Origin: Candidatus Cloacimonadota bacterium
GTDB taxonomy: Bacteria; Cloacimonadota; Cloacimonadia; Cloacimonadales; TCS61
NCBI GenBank assembly: GCA_021108055.1
Contig: JAIORR010000282.1
Coordinates: 1-26,741, forward strand
DNA length: 26,741 nt
Direction: 5' to 3'
The notes beneath the pieces are model-generated. The model did not search any database and had not been told where the DNA came from. It worked only from the letters and a program-made list of their open reading frames with translations. Below, in pieces: positions 7,740-16,309 of this stretch (position 1 is its first letter; each line of letters starts with the position of its first letter). The position numbers and the translations under genes were made by a program.

Positions 7740-9761
7740 ATGAAAAAAATATTTTTACTCACTTTTTTATTTTGTTTCATAATGCTGTTAAAAGCACAGG
7801 AAGATACTGAGGTTGTTTCTCCTTCCCCCTCTAAAGAAGTAAATCTTCTTGAACAAATTAAAGAAGAACGAAAAGAACTGGCTGTCCTTGAAGAGGAAAT
7901 TTCCTACTTTTATAATTTATTACAGCAGAGAAACGTTGTAAGAAAATTATATAAAAAAGGCAAAGTTTCTGAACTGGAAAAAGTTTTTTTGAAAAATTCA
8001 AAAGTTCTCGATAGAATGTTTAAAGAGAGAGACATCGAAGCAATCAGCTTAAAGATAGGTGAGCAAAAAATCATTTATAATGAAGTTGTAGAACTAAAAG
8101 ATTATCTGATTTTCTATCGGGCAAAATTGGCTTTGTTGAAAAATGATAGAGAAAAAGCTCAGTTTTTATTAGAGGATTTGGTTAATAATTACCCTCAATC
8201 CACAAAACTGGACCTCGCTGTAGCTTTTCTTAAAGAAGTATATTTCTTTAGTGGGAAAAATGAAGAACTGATTGAAATTTCAAATAAATATCCAGGTAAA
8301 GATTCTATTGAACAAAATTACTGGTTAGGTCATGCATACTATAATATTGGGAATTACGATGAATCAATTAGTATTTTCAATATCCTGAAAAAGGATAAAG
8401 AATTCGGTTTCAGATCACAGGAAATGCTTGCTTTAATCGCTTATTTTACTGATGGTATCGACGCTTCGATGGATCAATTCTTAACTCTCCAAAAAGACTA
8501 CAACACTAATAGCGATTACTATGATTTCATTATTTTATCTCTTGCAAGATTATATATAGCAAAAGATGAAAATGAAAAAGCATTAGAATATTATGAGTGG
8601 TTTGATAATTTACAAATTGAAGAATTATCAGATGAAATCCTTTATGAAATTGCTACTCAATTAAATAATTGTGCTCAATATAACAAAGCGATATCCTTTT
8701 TGATCAGAATAACTCAAAAACCGATAAAGAGTGAATATTTTACTTCCGCAAAATTCTTAATAGCCATCTCCGAACAGGGAAAGGGTAATCTTGATCAGGC
8801 AGAAAGCACTTTAGATGAAATAATTATCAATAATAATATTCTTCTGGAAACAATGAATACAAAATATCGCCTTCTTGCAAAATATGGTGAAATACGAAGA
8901 AAAATTTCAAGAAGCGATATCTCAGACGAAAAAAGGAACGAATATAAATTACAATCTGGAAACATAGAAGAAGCCCTTTCTAAAACAAATAAAACAATGA
9001 ATGACCTTTATGCTGGGCTTGATAGAAGAACTCTGTCACTATTAGAATTACTGGAAGAAGAATATCTCTCTTACAGCAGCACCATAGCAGATATTGATGC
9101 AATTATTCTTTTAGCCAATACAGTCCCAAATAAAAGAATACCAGCACTTATTGATAGAGAAATTGCTGCTTCCGATTCATCTATAATAACTTTGCAGATT
9201 CTACGTTACCTGAGTCATAAACAAAATTTTACTTACAAAGATTATAACTTTGCACGTGCTCTTGCCGAAGAAAAAATTTATCAAAATGAATTATTGAAAA
9301 CCTGGGATGAAATCGAACAGATCGCTAAAGAAAACAAACATGAAGAAATTCTTCCCGCTATAGAGAGCTCAAGAAGTCTTATCACCGAAAACCTTGAATC
9401 GATCGATGTTATCGCAAGATATGTGTTCAAAGGTAAACCCTCTGACGATTTTCAGGAAATTATTCATGAAGAGGCAGAAGCCATCGAAAAAAACCGAGAT
9501 GATTTACTAACCTTGAAAAAAGAAGTCATCGAAAACTTCAATAAGCAGATTGCAAAAAGATTGAATAAAGAAAAAGAAGTTCTTGTTGCCGAATTCGAAA
9601 CGTTGTCTTTGACTTACGATAAAGCTTTGTCTTTGATCATGGATGATATCAACAATGAAAATGATAAATATAAATTTAGTCTCTTAGGTGTACTTTTCAA
9701 ACAAACACAAATTATGGACGACGACTATAAGCAATTGCAGGAAAGGGTCAAGAATGAATAA
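7740..9761 (+). CDS. Periplasmic tetratricopeptide-repeat (TPR) protein
   Basis: This 673-aa protein starts at ATG 7740. A TTG three codons earlier is in frame, but the signal peptide begins at MKKIFLLTF and ends at about KAQ. After a charged helix, residues about 120-360 contain helix pairs with TPR spacing (YWLGHAYYNIGNYDESISIF, LARLYIAKDENEKALEYYEW, QLNNCAQYNKAISFL, AKFLIAISEQGKGNLDQAES). The C-terminal third is long, charged and helical. TPR superhelices usually hold protein partners; none can be named. Its stop overlaps the start of the next TPR gene (ATGAATAA), so the two products are translationally coupled and probably work together in the periplasm. Confidence 0.8.
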   Translation: MKKIFLLTFLFCFIMLLKAQEDTEVVSPSPSKEVNLLEQIKEERKELAVLEEEISYFYNLLQQRNVVRKLYKKGKVSELEKVFLKNSKVLDRMFKERDIEAISLKIGEQKIIYNEVVELKDYLIFYRAKLALLKNDREKAQFLLEDLVNNYPQSTKLDLAVAFLKEVYFFSGKNEELIEISNKYPGKDSIEQNYWLGHAYYNIGNYDESISIFNILKKDKEFGFRSQEMLALIAYFTDGIDASMDQFLTLQKDYNTNSDYYDFIILSLARLYIAKDENEKALEYYEWFDNLQIEELSDEILYEIATQLNNCAQYNKAISFLIRITQKPIKSEYFTSAKFLIAISEQGKGNLDQAESTLDEIIINNNILLETMNTKYRLLAKYGEIRRKISRSDISDEKRNEYKLQSGNIEEALSKTNKTMNDLYAGLDRRTLSLLELLEEEYLSYSSTIADIDAIILLANTVPNKRIPALIDREIAASDSSIITLQILRYLSHKQNFTYKDYNFARALAEEKIYQNELLKTWDEIEQIAKENKHEEILPAIESSRSLITENLESIDVIARYVFKGKPSDDFQEIIHEEAEAIEKNRDDLLTLKKEVIENFNKQIAKRLNKEKEVLVAEFETLSLTYDKALSLIMDDINNENDKYKFSLLGVLFKQTQIMDDDYKQLQERVKNE

Positions 9762-12700
9762 GAAATTTATTAGCTTAATAAAACTATTTTCAGTTATTTT
9801 TCTTCTTATGATTTCATTGAATGCTTTCTCGCAAGATTTAAGTGAAGAACTAAAAGAAAAATATAAACAGAAAATTGCTTATAAAAAAAATGTTTATAAC
9901 AAAACATTAATATTTATTAATGAAAACCCTGATTCTCCGGGGCTTGCAACTTTATATTTCCAGTTGGCAGAAATGAGTACGGAGATCGATGTTAATAAAC
10001 CTGACATTACCTTAGGATATTACCGTAAAGCCCTGGAATTGAATCCCGACTTCCTGAATAAACCTGCCATTCTATATAATATCGGTTATTATGGCTATGA
10101 ATCTGAAGTTAATAAACGTAATGAATCAAGACTTGAAAATATTGACCTCGTAATTAATTGGCCGGATTCGCTAAGACTTTCCGAAGAAAAATTGCAATAT
10201 GCTATTGAAGCTTACAAGGAGATTCTTGAAGGATATCCTGACTCACCTTATAGTACTGAAACTGCTTATCGACTGGGAGTTATTTATTTTGATATTGCGA
10301 TTGATGCACGGGTTTCAAAGTCATATTATCAAAAAGCGATAGAGTATTTTAATCAGGTCGCCCAAAAGAAAGGTGATCCTCTCGAGCATCTTGGGTTATT
10401 CCAAAGAGGATGGACTTATTTCAGCAGTACGGAATTTGAAAAAGCAATTGAAGATTTCTCTTTGATTTTAGAAATAATAAATGAAGATTCTATTAAAACA
10501 AAAAAAACTTTCTTCGAAGCTGACGCTATTGATAATATTGCCTATAGTCTTATAGAATATGACGGAACAGATTTTGAAAGATTCTCTATTGCATCTGAGA
10601 AAGCAAAAGAAGTATTTCATAATTTTGTTAATGAAGATTATGGTAAAGAAGTTATCCTGAAGTCTGTTGAACTTAAACTTAAATATAATGCACCAATGCA
10701 GGCGATTGACTTATATAATGCGTATATTTCTCTTTATTCTACAAGCCAGGATTGTCCAACATTTATTGATTCCATTGTAACCATTTACAAGAAATATCCT
10801 TCACGAACAAGAGAAGGAAAATCAGCAGAAGACCTGATCATTAATGAGTATGTAAGATTAATCGAAGAATATAAAGTTGATTCACTATGGTTCCAGATAA
10901 ATTCGGAGAAAGAAATTATTCCGCAACTTGAAGTTATTAAAAAGTCTTATGAATTCCTTGAACCAAAATATTATAATGACTTTGCTGAATCTAAATCCAG
11001 TGAAGATTACGTAAAATATAAAGACCTGGCTGATAATTATTGCAAATTTAATGTTTTTGCTGATGAAAAAGGTCTTGCCATAATGGAAAAGATGCGGAAG
11101 AATGTTGTTAATCTCAGCCAAGACCTCGCAGAGACAACTCAAGATCCAAAATACTATTTCTCCACTATAAACGATATAGAGGAGTTTATCCAAAATAATC
11201 CAAACCTTCCTAATATCGGAGAATATAAGGAAATAATATTTTACAATTATGAAAAAATATATGAGATACTTAAACCTGTAGTAATAGAACAACCTTATGT
11301 AGATTCTACAATGAATATTACAATCACAAGAGATGACCTTGATTCTATTTTTGTTCAAGCCACCGTAAACTATGAAAACTTTCTCACTGAAACTGCAGAA
11401 GCTGGCAAGATCAAAGAAAGCGAATTGATAAGAATAATTTACCAGAGAGCAGAACTCAGATACGACAGAGAAGAATTTGATAAAACTTTTGATGATTTTA
11501 CAAGGTTACTTAAATATAATATAAATGATGATATCAGGAAAATTACTTATGCACGTCTTGCTGAAATAAGTCAGCAGAGAAACGATTATGCACAAGCTGA
11601 AAGTTTTTATCGGGAAGCAGCGAAATATGCTACTGATGAAGAAAAACAAGATCTCAATAACAACATCTTAGCTACAATACAATCAAAAGCAAATACGTTA
11701 TCAGATTCCTCTGATTATGTTAGCGCAGCTCAAGAATATTTGAGATTAGCAGATGAACTGGAAACAGAGGATTTAGAACAAAGTCTGGGATTTATTATCA
11801 AAGCCATCGAAAGCTATGAAAAGGCAGATAAATATCAAACTGCTATTAATCTTTATCTGGGAATTGCTTCCAAAAAAGAAGAAAAAAGTGAAATACTTGC
11901 TGCATACCTTAGTGCCTGGACAATCTCGGATAGTCTTCAGGATTGGGATCAAAGTGTAACCTTGAGAAAGCAATTTATAAATAAATTCAGTGATTCAAAT
12001 GAAGCATATAAACTACATTTGCAGATTACTGCTTTTTATGAAGGTGAACAGTTCAACGATAAAGCCAAAGCTGCAGAAATGTACATGCAACTTTACAATA
12101 ATGCAGACAAAATAGATATAGGTGAAGACTCAAAAGAGAGCATTTTCCTGAATGCCTATCGATTGTATCAAGAGCTTGATAATAAAAATAAAATCGTAGA
12201 GCTTAGCCTTGAATTTGAAAAGCTTTATCCGAATCATCCAAAAGCAAACGAATTTCTTATTGTTGTTGCAAAGATCTATAAAGATGGAGGGGAAGAAGAA
12301 AAATTTGAAAATATTGCTGCTTATTTGATAAAGAAAGATCCAAGTATAGACTTGCTGTCGGAAATTGCTGTTGAAAAACTCAAAACAATTAAAATTGAAA
12401 TTGATAGTTTGTTTAATGCAAAACAATACGACCTTATGTATATTCAGATAGATAAATTTAAAGAAGCAGATGAACACTATAAACATGAAGGCTTGGAACT
12501 TCCTACAGAAGGTCTATATGAAACATTCCAGTATTATGAAGATTACTTAACATTTGGCAAGCGTTTCAATGAATACCTGGAAAATATCGAAAAGGGATTT
12601 CTTAGTAGATCATCAGGGGATTTGATCAGGGTAAATGAAAAAACCGAATGGAAAAAACACCTCATAGAAGGTAAAAAACGCATCGAAAAACTGATGGAAG

Positions 12701-14157
12701 AATGCGACGGTTATAAAGCGGAAATTATTGCCCTGATACAGGAAGGAAATAGTTATGATTTACCGATACAAGACAGAACCAAAGCATTATATATCGGTGG
12801 AAAAATTTATGATTATGGTGCAAAAGTAGCTCAAATTCAGATTAAGAAGTTCGTAGATGTCTCAGATCAATTAAATAGTGATGCATTAAAACAGAATCCC
12901 GTTCAGCAAAAGCAGTATAAAACTGCTATCTTGAATCATGGAAATAAGATAGCATTGGATTTTACAAAGAAAGCAGTTCAACTTTATAATACATTATTGG
13001 CAACTTTTTATGATGGTAAAAATTACTCTGACGAATGGACAGACCTCACCAATAATCGCCTTGTAGAATTGCATGTTAGGAAACCTAAAATATACGAAAA
13101 TATTTACACAAACTCCGAATGGAAAATTAATAATTCTGAAATTCGAGATTATGCAAGTTCAAAAAATATCAGTTCACTCTGGGATAATGTAAAAATCAGC
13201 TCGGATTCTTTAGTCTTCAAATTTGCAGAGGTTATCGAAATACCAAACGGAATGGATGTATTCCTTTCTACTTCGCTCGAAGCTGAAATAATACCAGAAC
13301 TTATTACAATAGAATATAGTTACAATAAACCTGTTCAAATACTTATTGACGATGTTCCTGTTGAAGCAGAATCAACGCTCGAAAATGATATGATCGAAAT
13401 TAATGGAGTTTCAGCTTCATGTTATTCTATTTCATTTATTCCAGATATCCAATCAGGAACGGACTTCATTGTATTCAAATTAGAAAAAGATACATCATTA
13501 CAGAGTTCTACACAATTTGCTTCTTCTATAACATTGCAATATGATAAAGAAAAACTTGAATTGTTCAAAACCACAGAAAAAAGATATTTATTCTCTGATT
13601 ATACATGGTATTCAAAAAGAGAAGGAGATGAAACCTCAGAACCTGAAACAAACACTAATATCGAAACAGCAGATTCATTAACATCACAAGATTCACTGGA
13701 TTCACAGCAGGATTCACTGGCATACGCACAAGCTGATAATGTAACTGAAACTGATACATCTTCTGAATGGAAATTGGTTGCCGAAGCTAATTTTAAATTC
13801 TTTAAATCTCAAATGTATGGTATGGAAAATAGTGAAGCATTTAGTATCTGGTATCCGGAGATAGATTCTAATAATGTGGAAACAGTATATTTCAAAAAAG
13901 AAATTAATATTGATAATGAAGTTTTTAACGCTTCAGCCAAATTCATTGCACAAAATTCGGTATCTATTTGGATCAATGATGAACTTGTTATTGATTCTCA
14001 GGATCTGCTGGTTGACGATAAATTGAAAAAAGTGATGTCACATGAAATTTCCGTTACTCAATTAAAACCAGGTAAAAATATAATACTGGCTAAAGTGATT
14101 GGCGGAAAAGAATATAAAGGCTTTATCTTTTCGATGGAATATATTGTAAAAAAATAA
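9754..14157 (+). CDS. Giant periplasmic TPR protein with beta-sandwich-like C-terminal regions
   Basis: This 1467-aa protein begins at ATG 9754, chosen because GGAAAGGG lies about 7 nt upstream and the signal peptide (MNKKFISLIKLF to about NAFSQ) follows. Residues about 40-900 are helical pairs with several clear TPR units (TLGYYRKALELNPDF, AIEAYKEILEGYPDSPYSTETAYRLG, EKAIEDFSLIL, DYAQAESFYREAAKYA, EKADKYQTAINLYLGIA). After about residue 1100 the sequence becomes beta-rich. A Ser/Asp/Thr/Gln linker (about 13630-13770) separates two such parts. The last part (YFKKEINID..., SIWINDELVIDS, LKPGKNIILAKV) looks like a galactose-binding-type jelly roll as in glycosidase ancillary domains. It may bridge the peptidoglycan or outer membrane and the ExbB/ExbD motor; this is inference. 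Confidence 0.8.
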   Translation: MNKKFISLIKLFSVIFLLMISLNAFSQDLSEELKEKYKQKIAYKKNVYNKTLIFINENPDSPGLATLYFQLAEMSTEIDVNKPDITLGYYRKALELNPDFLNKPAILYNIGYYGYESEVNKRNESRLENIDLVINWPDSLRLSEEKLQYAIEAYKEILEGYPDSPYSTETAYRLGVIYFDIAIDARVSKSYYQKAIEYFNQVAQKKGDPLEHLGLFQRGWTYFSSTEFEKAIEDFSLILEIINEDSIKTKKTFFEADAIDNIAYSLIEYDGTDFERFSIASEKAKEVFHNFVNEDYGKEVILKSVELKLKYNAPMQAIDLYNAYISLYSTSQDCPTFIDSIVTIYKKYPSRTREGKSAEDLIINEYVRLIEEYKVDSLWFQINSEKEIIPQLEVIKKSYEFLEPKYYNDFAESKSSEDYVKYKDLADNYCKFNVFADEKGLAIMEKMRKNVVNLSQDLAETTQDPKYYFSTINDIEEFIQNNPNLPNIGEYKEIIFYNYEKIYEILKPVVIEQPYVDSTMNITITRDDLDSIFVQATVNYENFLTETAEAGKIKESELIRIIYQRAELRYDREEFDKTFDDFTRLLKYNINDDIRKITYARLAEISQQRNDYAQAESFYREAAKYATDEEKQDLNNNILATIQSKANTLSDSSDYVSAAQEYLRLADELETEDLEQSLGFIIKAIESYEKADKYQTAINLYLGIASKKEEKSEILAAYLSAWTISDSLQDWDQSVTLRKQFINKFSDSNEAYKLHLQITAFYEGEQFNDKAKAAEMYMQLYNNADKIDIGEDSKESIFLNAYRLYQELDNKNKIVELSLEFEKLYPNHPKANEFLIVVAKIYKDGGEEEKFENIAAYLIKKDPSIDLLSEIAVEKLKTIKIEIDSLFNAKQYDLMYIQIDKFKEADEHYKHEGLELPTEGLYETFQYYEDYLTFGKRFNEYLENIEKGFLSRSSGDLIRVNEKTEWKKHLIEGKKRIEKLMEECDGYKAEIIALIQEGNSYDLPIQDRTKALYIGGKIYDYGAKVAQIQIKKFVDVSDQLNSDALKQNPVQQKQYKTAILNHGNKIALDFTKKAVQLYNTLLATFYDGKNYSDEWTDLTNNRLVELHVRKPKIYENIYTNSEWKINNSEIRDYASSKNISSLWDNVKISSDSLVFKFAEVIEIPNGMDVFLSTSLEAEIIPELITIEYSYNKPVQILIDDVPVEAESTLENDMIEINGVSASCYSISFIPDIQSGTDFIVFKLEKDTSLQSSTQFASSITLQYDKEKLELFKTTEKRYLFSDYTWYSKREGDETSEPETNTNIETADSLTSQDSLDSQQDSLAYAQADNVTETDTSSEWKLVAEANFKFFKSQMYGMENSEAFSIWYPEIDSNNVETVYFKKEINIDNEVFNASAKFIAQNSVSIWINDELVIDSQDLLVDDKLKKVMSHEISVTQLKPGKNIILAKVIGGKEYKGFIFSMEYIVKK

Positions 14158-14160
14158 AGA

Positions 14161-14191
14161 TTGACATTGGAAAGATTAAAAAAAATATATT
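14161..14191 (+). promoter_or_regulatory. Possible internal promoter before the ExbB/ExbD genes
   Basis: TTGACA at 14161-14166 is followed, after a 19-nt spacer, by TATATT at 14186-14191 (five of six to TATAAT). AATATA at 17-nt spacing is an alternative. It lies in the only large gap of the cluster (82 nt), so the motor genes could be transcribed apart from the TPR genes. Confidence 0.4.
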
Positions 14192-14239
14192 GATATGAAA
14201 CTGAAATTGATGTTATTACTTCAAAAAAAGAGGTGAGTG

Positions 14240-14500
14240 ATGAAAAGGATTATTATAATTATTTTTCTCCTTGTACTATCAAGCCTTGGCATTGCACAGA
14301 ATAATACTAAGGAAAATACAGCTTCCGGGAAATTTAAAAATATTAAGAAATTGAAAAGTAAAGCGGATGAAGAAGTAAAAGTAGAGATCAGAAAACCTGA
14401 TAATGCATCACTTATGATCAGAACTGAAACCGATCATGGTTCTACCGTTAAACTAAATACAATCAATAAATTTAAGAAGTCGAATAAATTATTATATTAG
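14240..14500 (+). CDS. Small exported protein in the motor cluster
   Basis: This 86-aa protein starts at ATG 14240 (the GTG just before it is an alternative) with GAGGTG 4 nt upstream. Residues 1-20 are a strong signal peptide (MKRIIIIIFLLVLSSLGIAQ). The remaining 66 residues are basic and soluble-looking (KFKNIKKLKSKADEEVKVEIRKP ... STVKLNTINKFKKSNK), with no Cys or recognisable domain. I do not recognise it. It lies 11 nt before the exbB-like gene and shares the GGGAGG-led junction, so it probably belongs to the motor. A periplasmic accessory or assembly factor is inference. Confidence 0.7.
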   Translation: MKRIIIIIFLLVLSSLGIAQNNTKENTASGKFKNIKKLKSKADEEVKVEIRKPDNASLMIRTETDHGSTVKLNTINKFKKSNKLLY

Positions 14501-14511
14501 GGAGGCCTATA

Positions 14512-15237
14512 ATGAAAAAAGGGTTATTGAAAGGGATTTTATTATTGATCATTTTATTCAGTGTGGCAAATCTTTCTGCAGTGAATCTTGTAGAGATGTT
14601 TGTCAACGGTGGCGCATTTATGTATCTGATTTCGTTCTTATTAGTGGTCATGATAATTCTGGCTGTTATTAAGTATTGGCAATTATCTGTTAAAGAAAAA
14701 TTGGATACTCAAAGATTTTATCTGAAATTGAAAGGTTATATTAAAAATAACCAGACAGAAGAAGCTATCCGTGTCTGCGCTCAGTTCAAACGTACAACTA
14801 TTGGTTTTATCTTCTGGAGCGGATTACTGGGTTATAATGATGGATTGAAATCAGGGAAAAAAGGAATAGAACTGCAAAGACATCTTCAAAACTCATTTGA
14901 CGAAGCAGGACTTCAAGCAATACCACATGTGGAAGCAGGTTTATTCTGGTTCGATATTGTTGCACAAGTTTCTACTTTGCTGGGTCTTCTCGGTACCATT
15001 TTCGGCCTTGTAAATGCCTTTGATGCATTAGGCACTGCTGCAGAAGCAGACAAAAGCAGACTTCTTACCGAAGGTATCTCAATGGCAATGGGAACTACTG
15101 CATACGGACTTATTGTTGCAATCCCTACAATGCTTATAAAAGGTGCTCTTCAATCAAGAGCAGATAAAATTATCAACGATATTGATGAGTATAGTGTTAA
15201 AACAATAAACCAGATTACTTATTCAATGAAGGATTGA
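14512..15237 (+). CDS. exbB: MotA/TolQ/ExbB-family proton channel protein
   Basis: This 241-aa protein with GGGAGG 6 nt before its ATG is an inner-membrane stator subunit. It has a hydrophobic N-terminus (residues 8-22), TM at about 33-53, a cytoplasmic loop, and two family-defining TMs at about 148-175 and 190-212. Motif GLLGTIFGLVNAF (158 on) carries T162, and GTTAYGLIVAIP (194 on) carries T196; these correspond to the channel threonines of ExbB/TolQ. ExbB pentamers surround an ExbD dimer and use the proton gradient to drive a transducer. Two ExbD genes follow at 4 nt and then 14 nt spacing. The extra N-terminal segment could be a cleaved signal or an additional helix. Confidence 0.93.
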   Translation: MKKGLLKGILLLIILFSVANLSAVNLVEMFVNGGAFMYLISFLLVVMIILAVIKYWQLSVKEKLDTQRFYLKLKGYIKNNQTEEAIRVCAQFKRTTIGFIFWSGLLGYNDGLKSGKKGIELQRHLQNSFDEAGLQAIPHVEAGLFWFDIVAQVSTLLGLLGTIFGLVNAFDALGTAAEADKSRLLTEGISMAMGTTAYGLIVAIPTMLIKGALQSRADKIINDIDEYSVKTINQITYSMKD

Positions 15238-15241
15238 TATC

Positions 15242-15745
15242 ATGGCTTACGGCCCATCTAAAAATAGAACAGGATCTCAACACGAAAATAGAGAACCTAA
15301 TCTGATACCTATAATGAATCTCTTCATTGTTATTATCCCGATGTTAATGACTATTATGGTTTCGGTTCATCTTGCGATGATTGAGATCACTCTTCCTACT
15401 CAGTCATCGGGAAGTGGAGGAGATGATTCCGGCGAACAAACAGAAGAAACACCAAAAGAATTAACCTTAGGATTACTAATAGATCGGTTTGAGGTTAAGG
15501 TCGAAGGGAATGAAGATGTAATGAAAATACCACAATTAGCTTCCGGAAAATATGACTTCATAACTTTAGATCAGACTGTTTCTCATATGAAAAAACTTTA
15601 TGAAAATCAACAGACGATTAATCTCATACCAGATCCAAACGTTAAGTTCGATATTTTATTAAGATCGATTGATGTTTGTAAAAGCAATGGTTTTCCTAAT
15701 ATAAAGTATTTAACAACAGCTACTAAATACTATAAGGCAAAATAA
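15242..15745 (+). CDS. exbD: ExbD/TolR-family protein lacking the conserved membrane Asp
   Basis: This 167-aa protein has one TM (about residues 20-44), a Gly/Ser/acidic linker (SSGSGGDDSGEQTEE), then an ExbD/TolR periplasmic domain (TINLIPDPNVKFDILLRSID... NGFPNIKYLTT). In ExbD and TolR the TM begins P-x-x-D and that Asp binds the proton. Here the stretch is NLIPIMNLFIVIIP: the codon at 15317-15319 is AAT, so residue 26 is Asn. The family match is otherwise good, so this looks like a functional but proton-silent subunit, not decay. It starts 4 nt after exbB (SD AAGGA inside the exbB end) and is followed by a paralogue that keeps the Asp. Confidence 0.88.
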   Translation: MAYGPSKNRTGSQHENREPNLIPIMNLFIVIIPMLMTIMVSVHLAMIEITLPTQSSGSGGDDSGEQTEETPKELTLGLLIDRFEVKVEGNEDVMKIPQLASGKYDFITLDQTVSHMKKLYENQQTINLIPDPNVKFDILLRSIDVCKSNGFPNIKYLTTATKYYKAK

Positions 15746-15759
15746 CGCAGGAGTTCGAT

Positions 15760-16296
15760 ATGAATAGAGTCTCAAGTGTTGTTAATAGAAGTTTTACCTC
15801 GAGTGGCCATGAACAAAGAATAAGGGGAAATAAGACAAAAGACCTTAATATTACTTCATTAATTGATATTCTTACAATTTTACTGGTTTTTATGATCAAA
15901 AATATTTCTATGGATGCCAGTCAGAAAAATGCTCCCGAAGGAATGTTGCTTCCTACAACAGTTACAACAAATGAACTTATAGAAAGTGGACAGGTGGTCT
16001 TTGTGAAAATATACACCGATAAGATACTATATGGTAGCGAAAATATTCCTGTAAGTTCTCTACAGGATTTTATGTTAAAACACGATATCAGACAGTCTTT
16101 ACTCCAGTTGCTGCAAATGGAATCGAGAAAGATCATTTCAATGAACGGTAAACCATGTCTTTTAATACAAGCAGATAAACAATTAGAATGCAGGTTTATT
16201 ACGGAGTTTATAAAATTCAGTGCCCAGGCGTCATTTGCAAATATATATTTCTCTACTATTCACACCGATGACAAAAATGAAGTCTTAGGTTCATAG
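15760..16296 (+). CDS. exbD: ExbD/TolR-family protein with the conserved membrane Asp
   Basis: This 178-aa second ExbD/TolR paralogue is led by AGGAG. A basic cytoplasmic N-terminus is followed by a TM from about residue 31 with NITSLIDILTILLVFMI. D36 (GAT, 15865-15867) sits in the proton-binding position. The periplasmic part (VFVKIYTDKILYG, PCLLIQADKQLECRFITEFIKFSAQASFANIYFST) is the usual ExbD fold, divergent from the first paralogue. With exbB upstream and the TonB-like gene 13 nt downstream, it would supply the energised subunit of a heteromeric stator. Confidence 0.9.
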   Translation: MNRVSSVVNRSFTSSGHEQRIRGNKTKDLNITSLIDILTILLVFMIKNISMDASQKNAPEGMLLPTTVTTNELIESGQVVFVKIYTDKILYGSENIPVSSLQDFMLKHDIRQSLLQLLQMESRKIISMNGKPCLLIQADKQLECRFITEFIKFSAQASFANIYFSTIHTDDKNEVLGS

Positions 16297-16309
16297 ATAA
16301 GGAGTGCTT

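Noticed and set aside
10885..11358. 157-codon open frame antisense to the giant TPR gene, rich in Phe/Tyr/Ile
   Set aside because: It mirrors A-rich codons of a well-supported gene, lacks an RBS, and its hydrophobicity is a by-product of the opposite strand.
15242..15745. First exbD copy as a decaying pseudogene because it lacks the Asp
   Set aside because: The frame is intact, spacing and RBS are normal, and the periplasmic domain keeps the ExbD pattern, so a specialised subunit is more likely.
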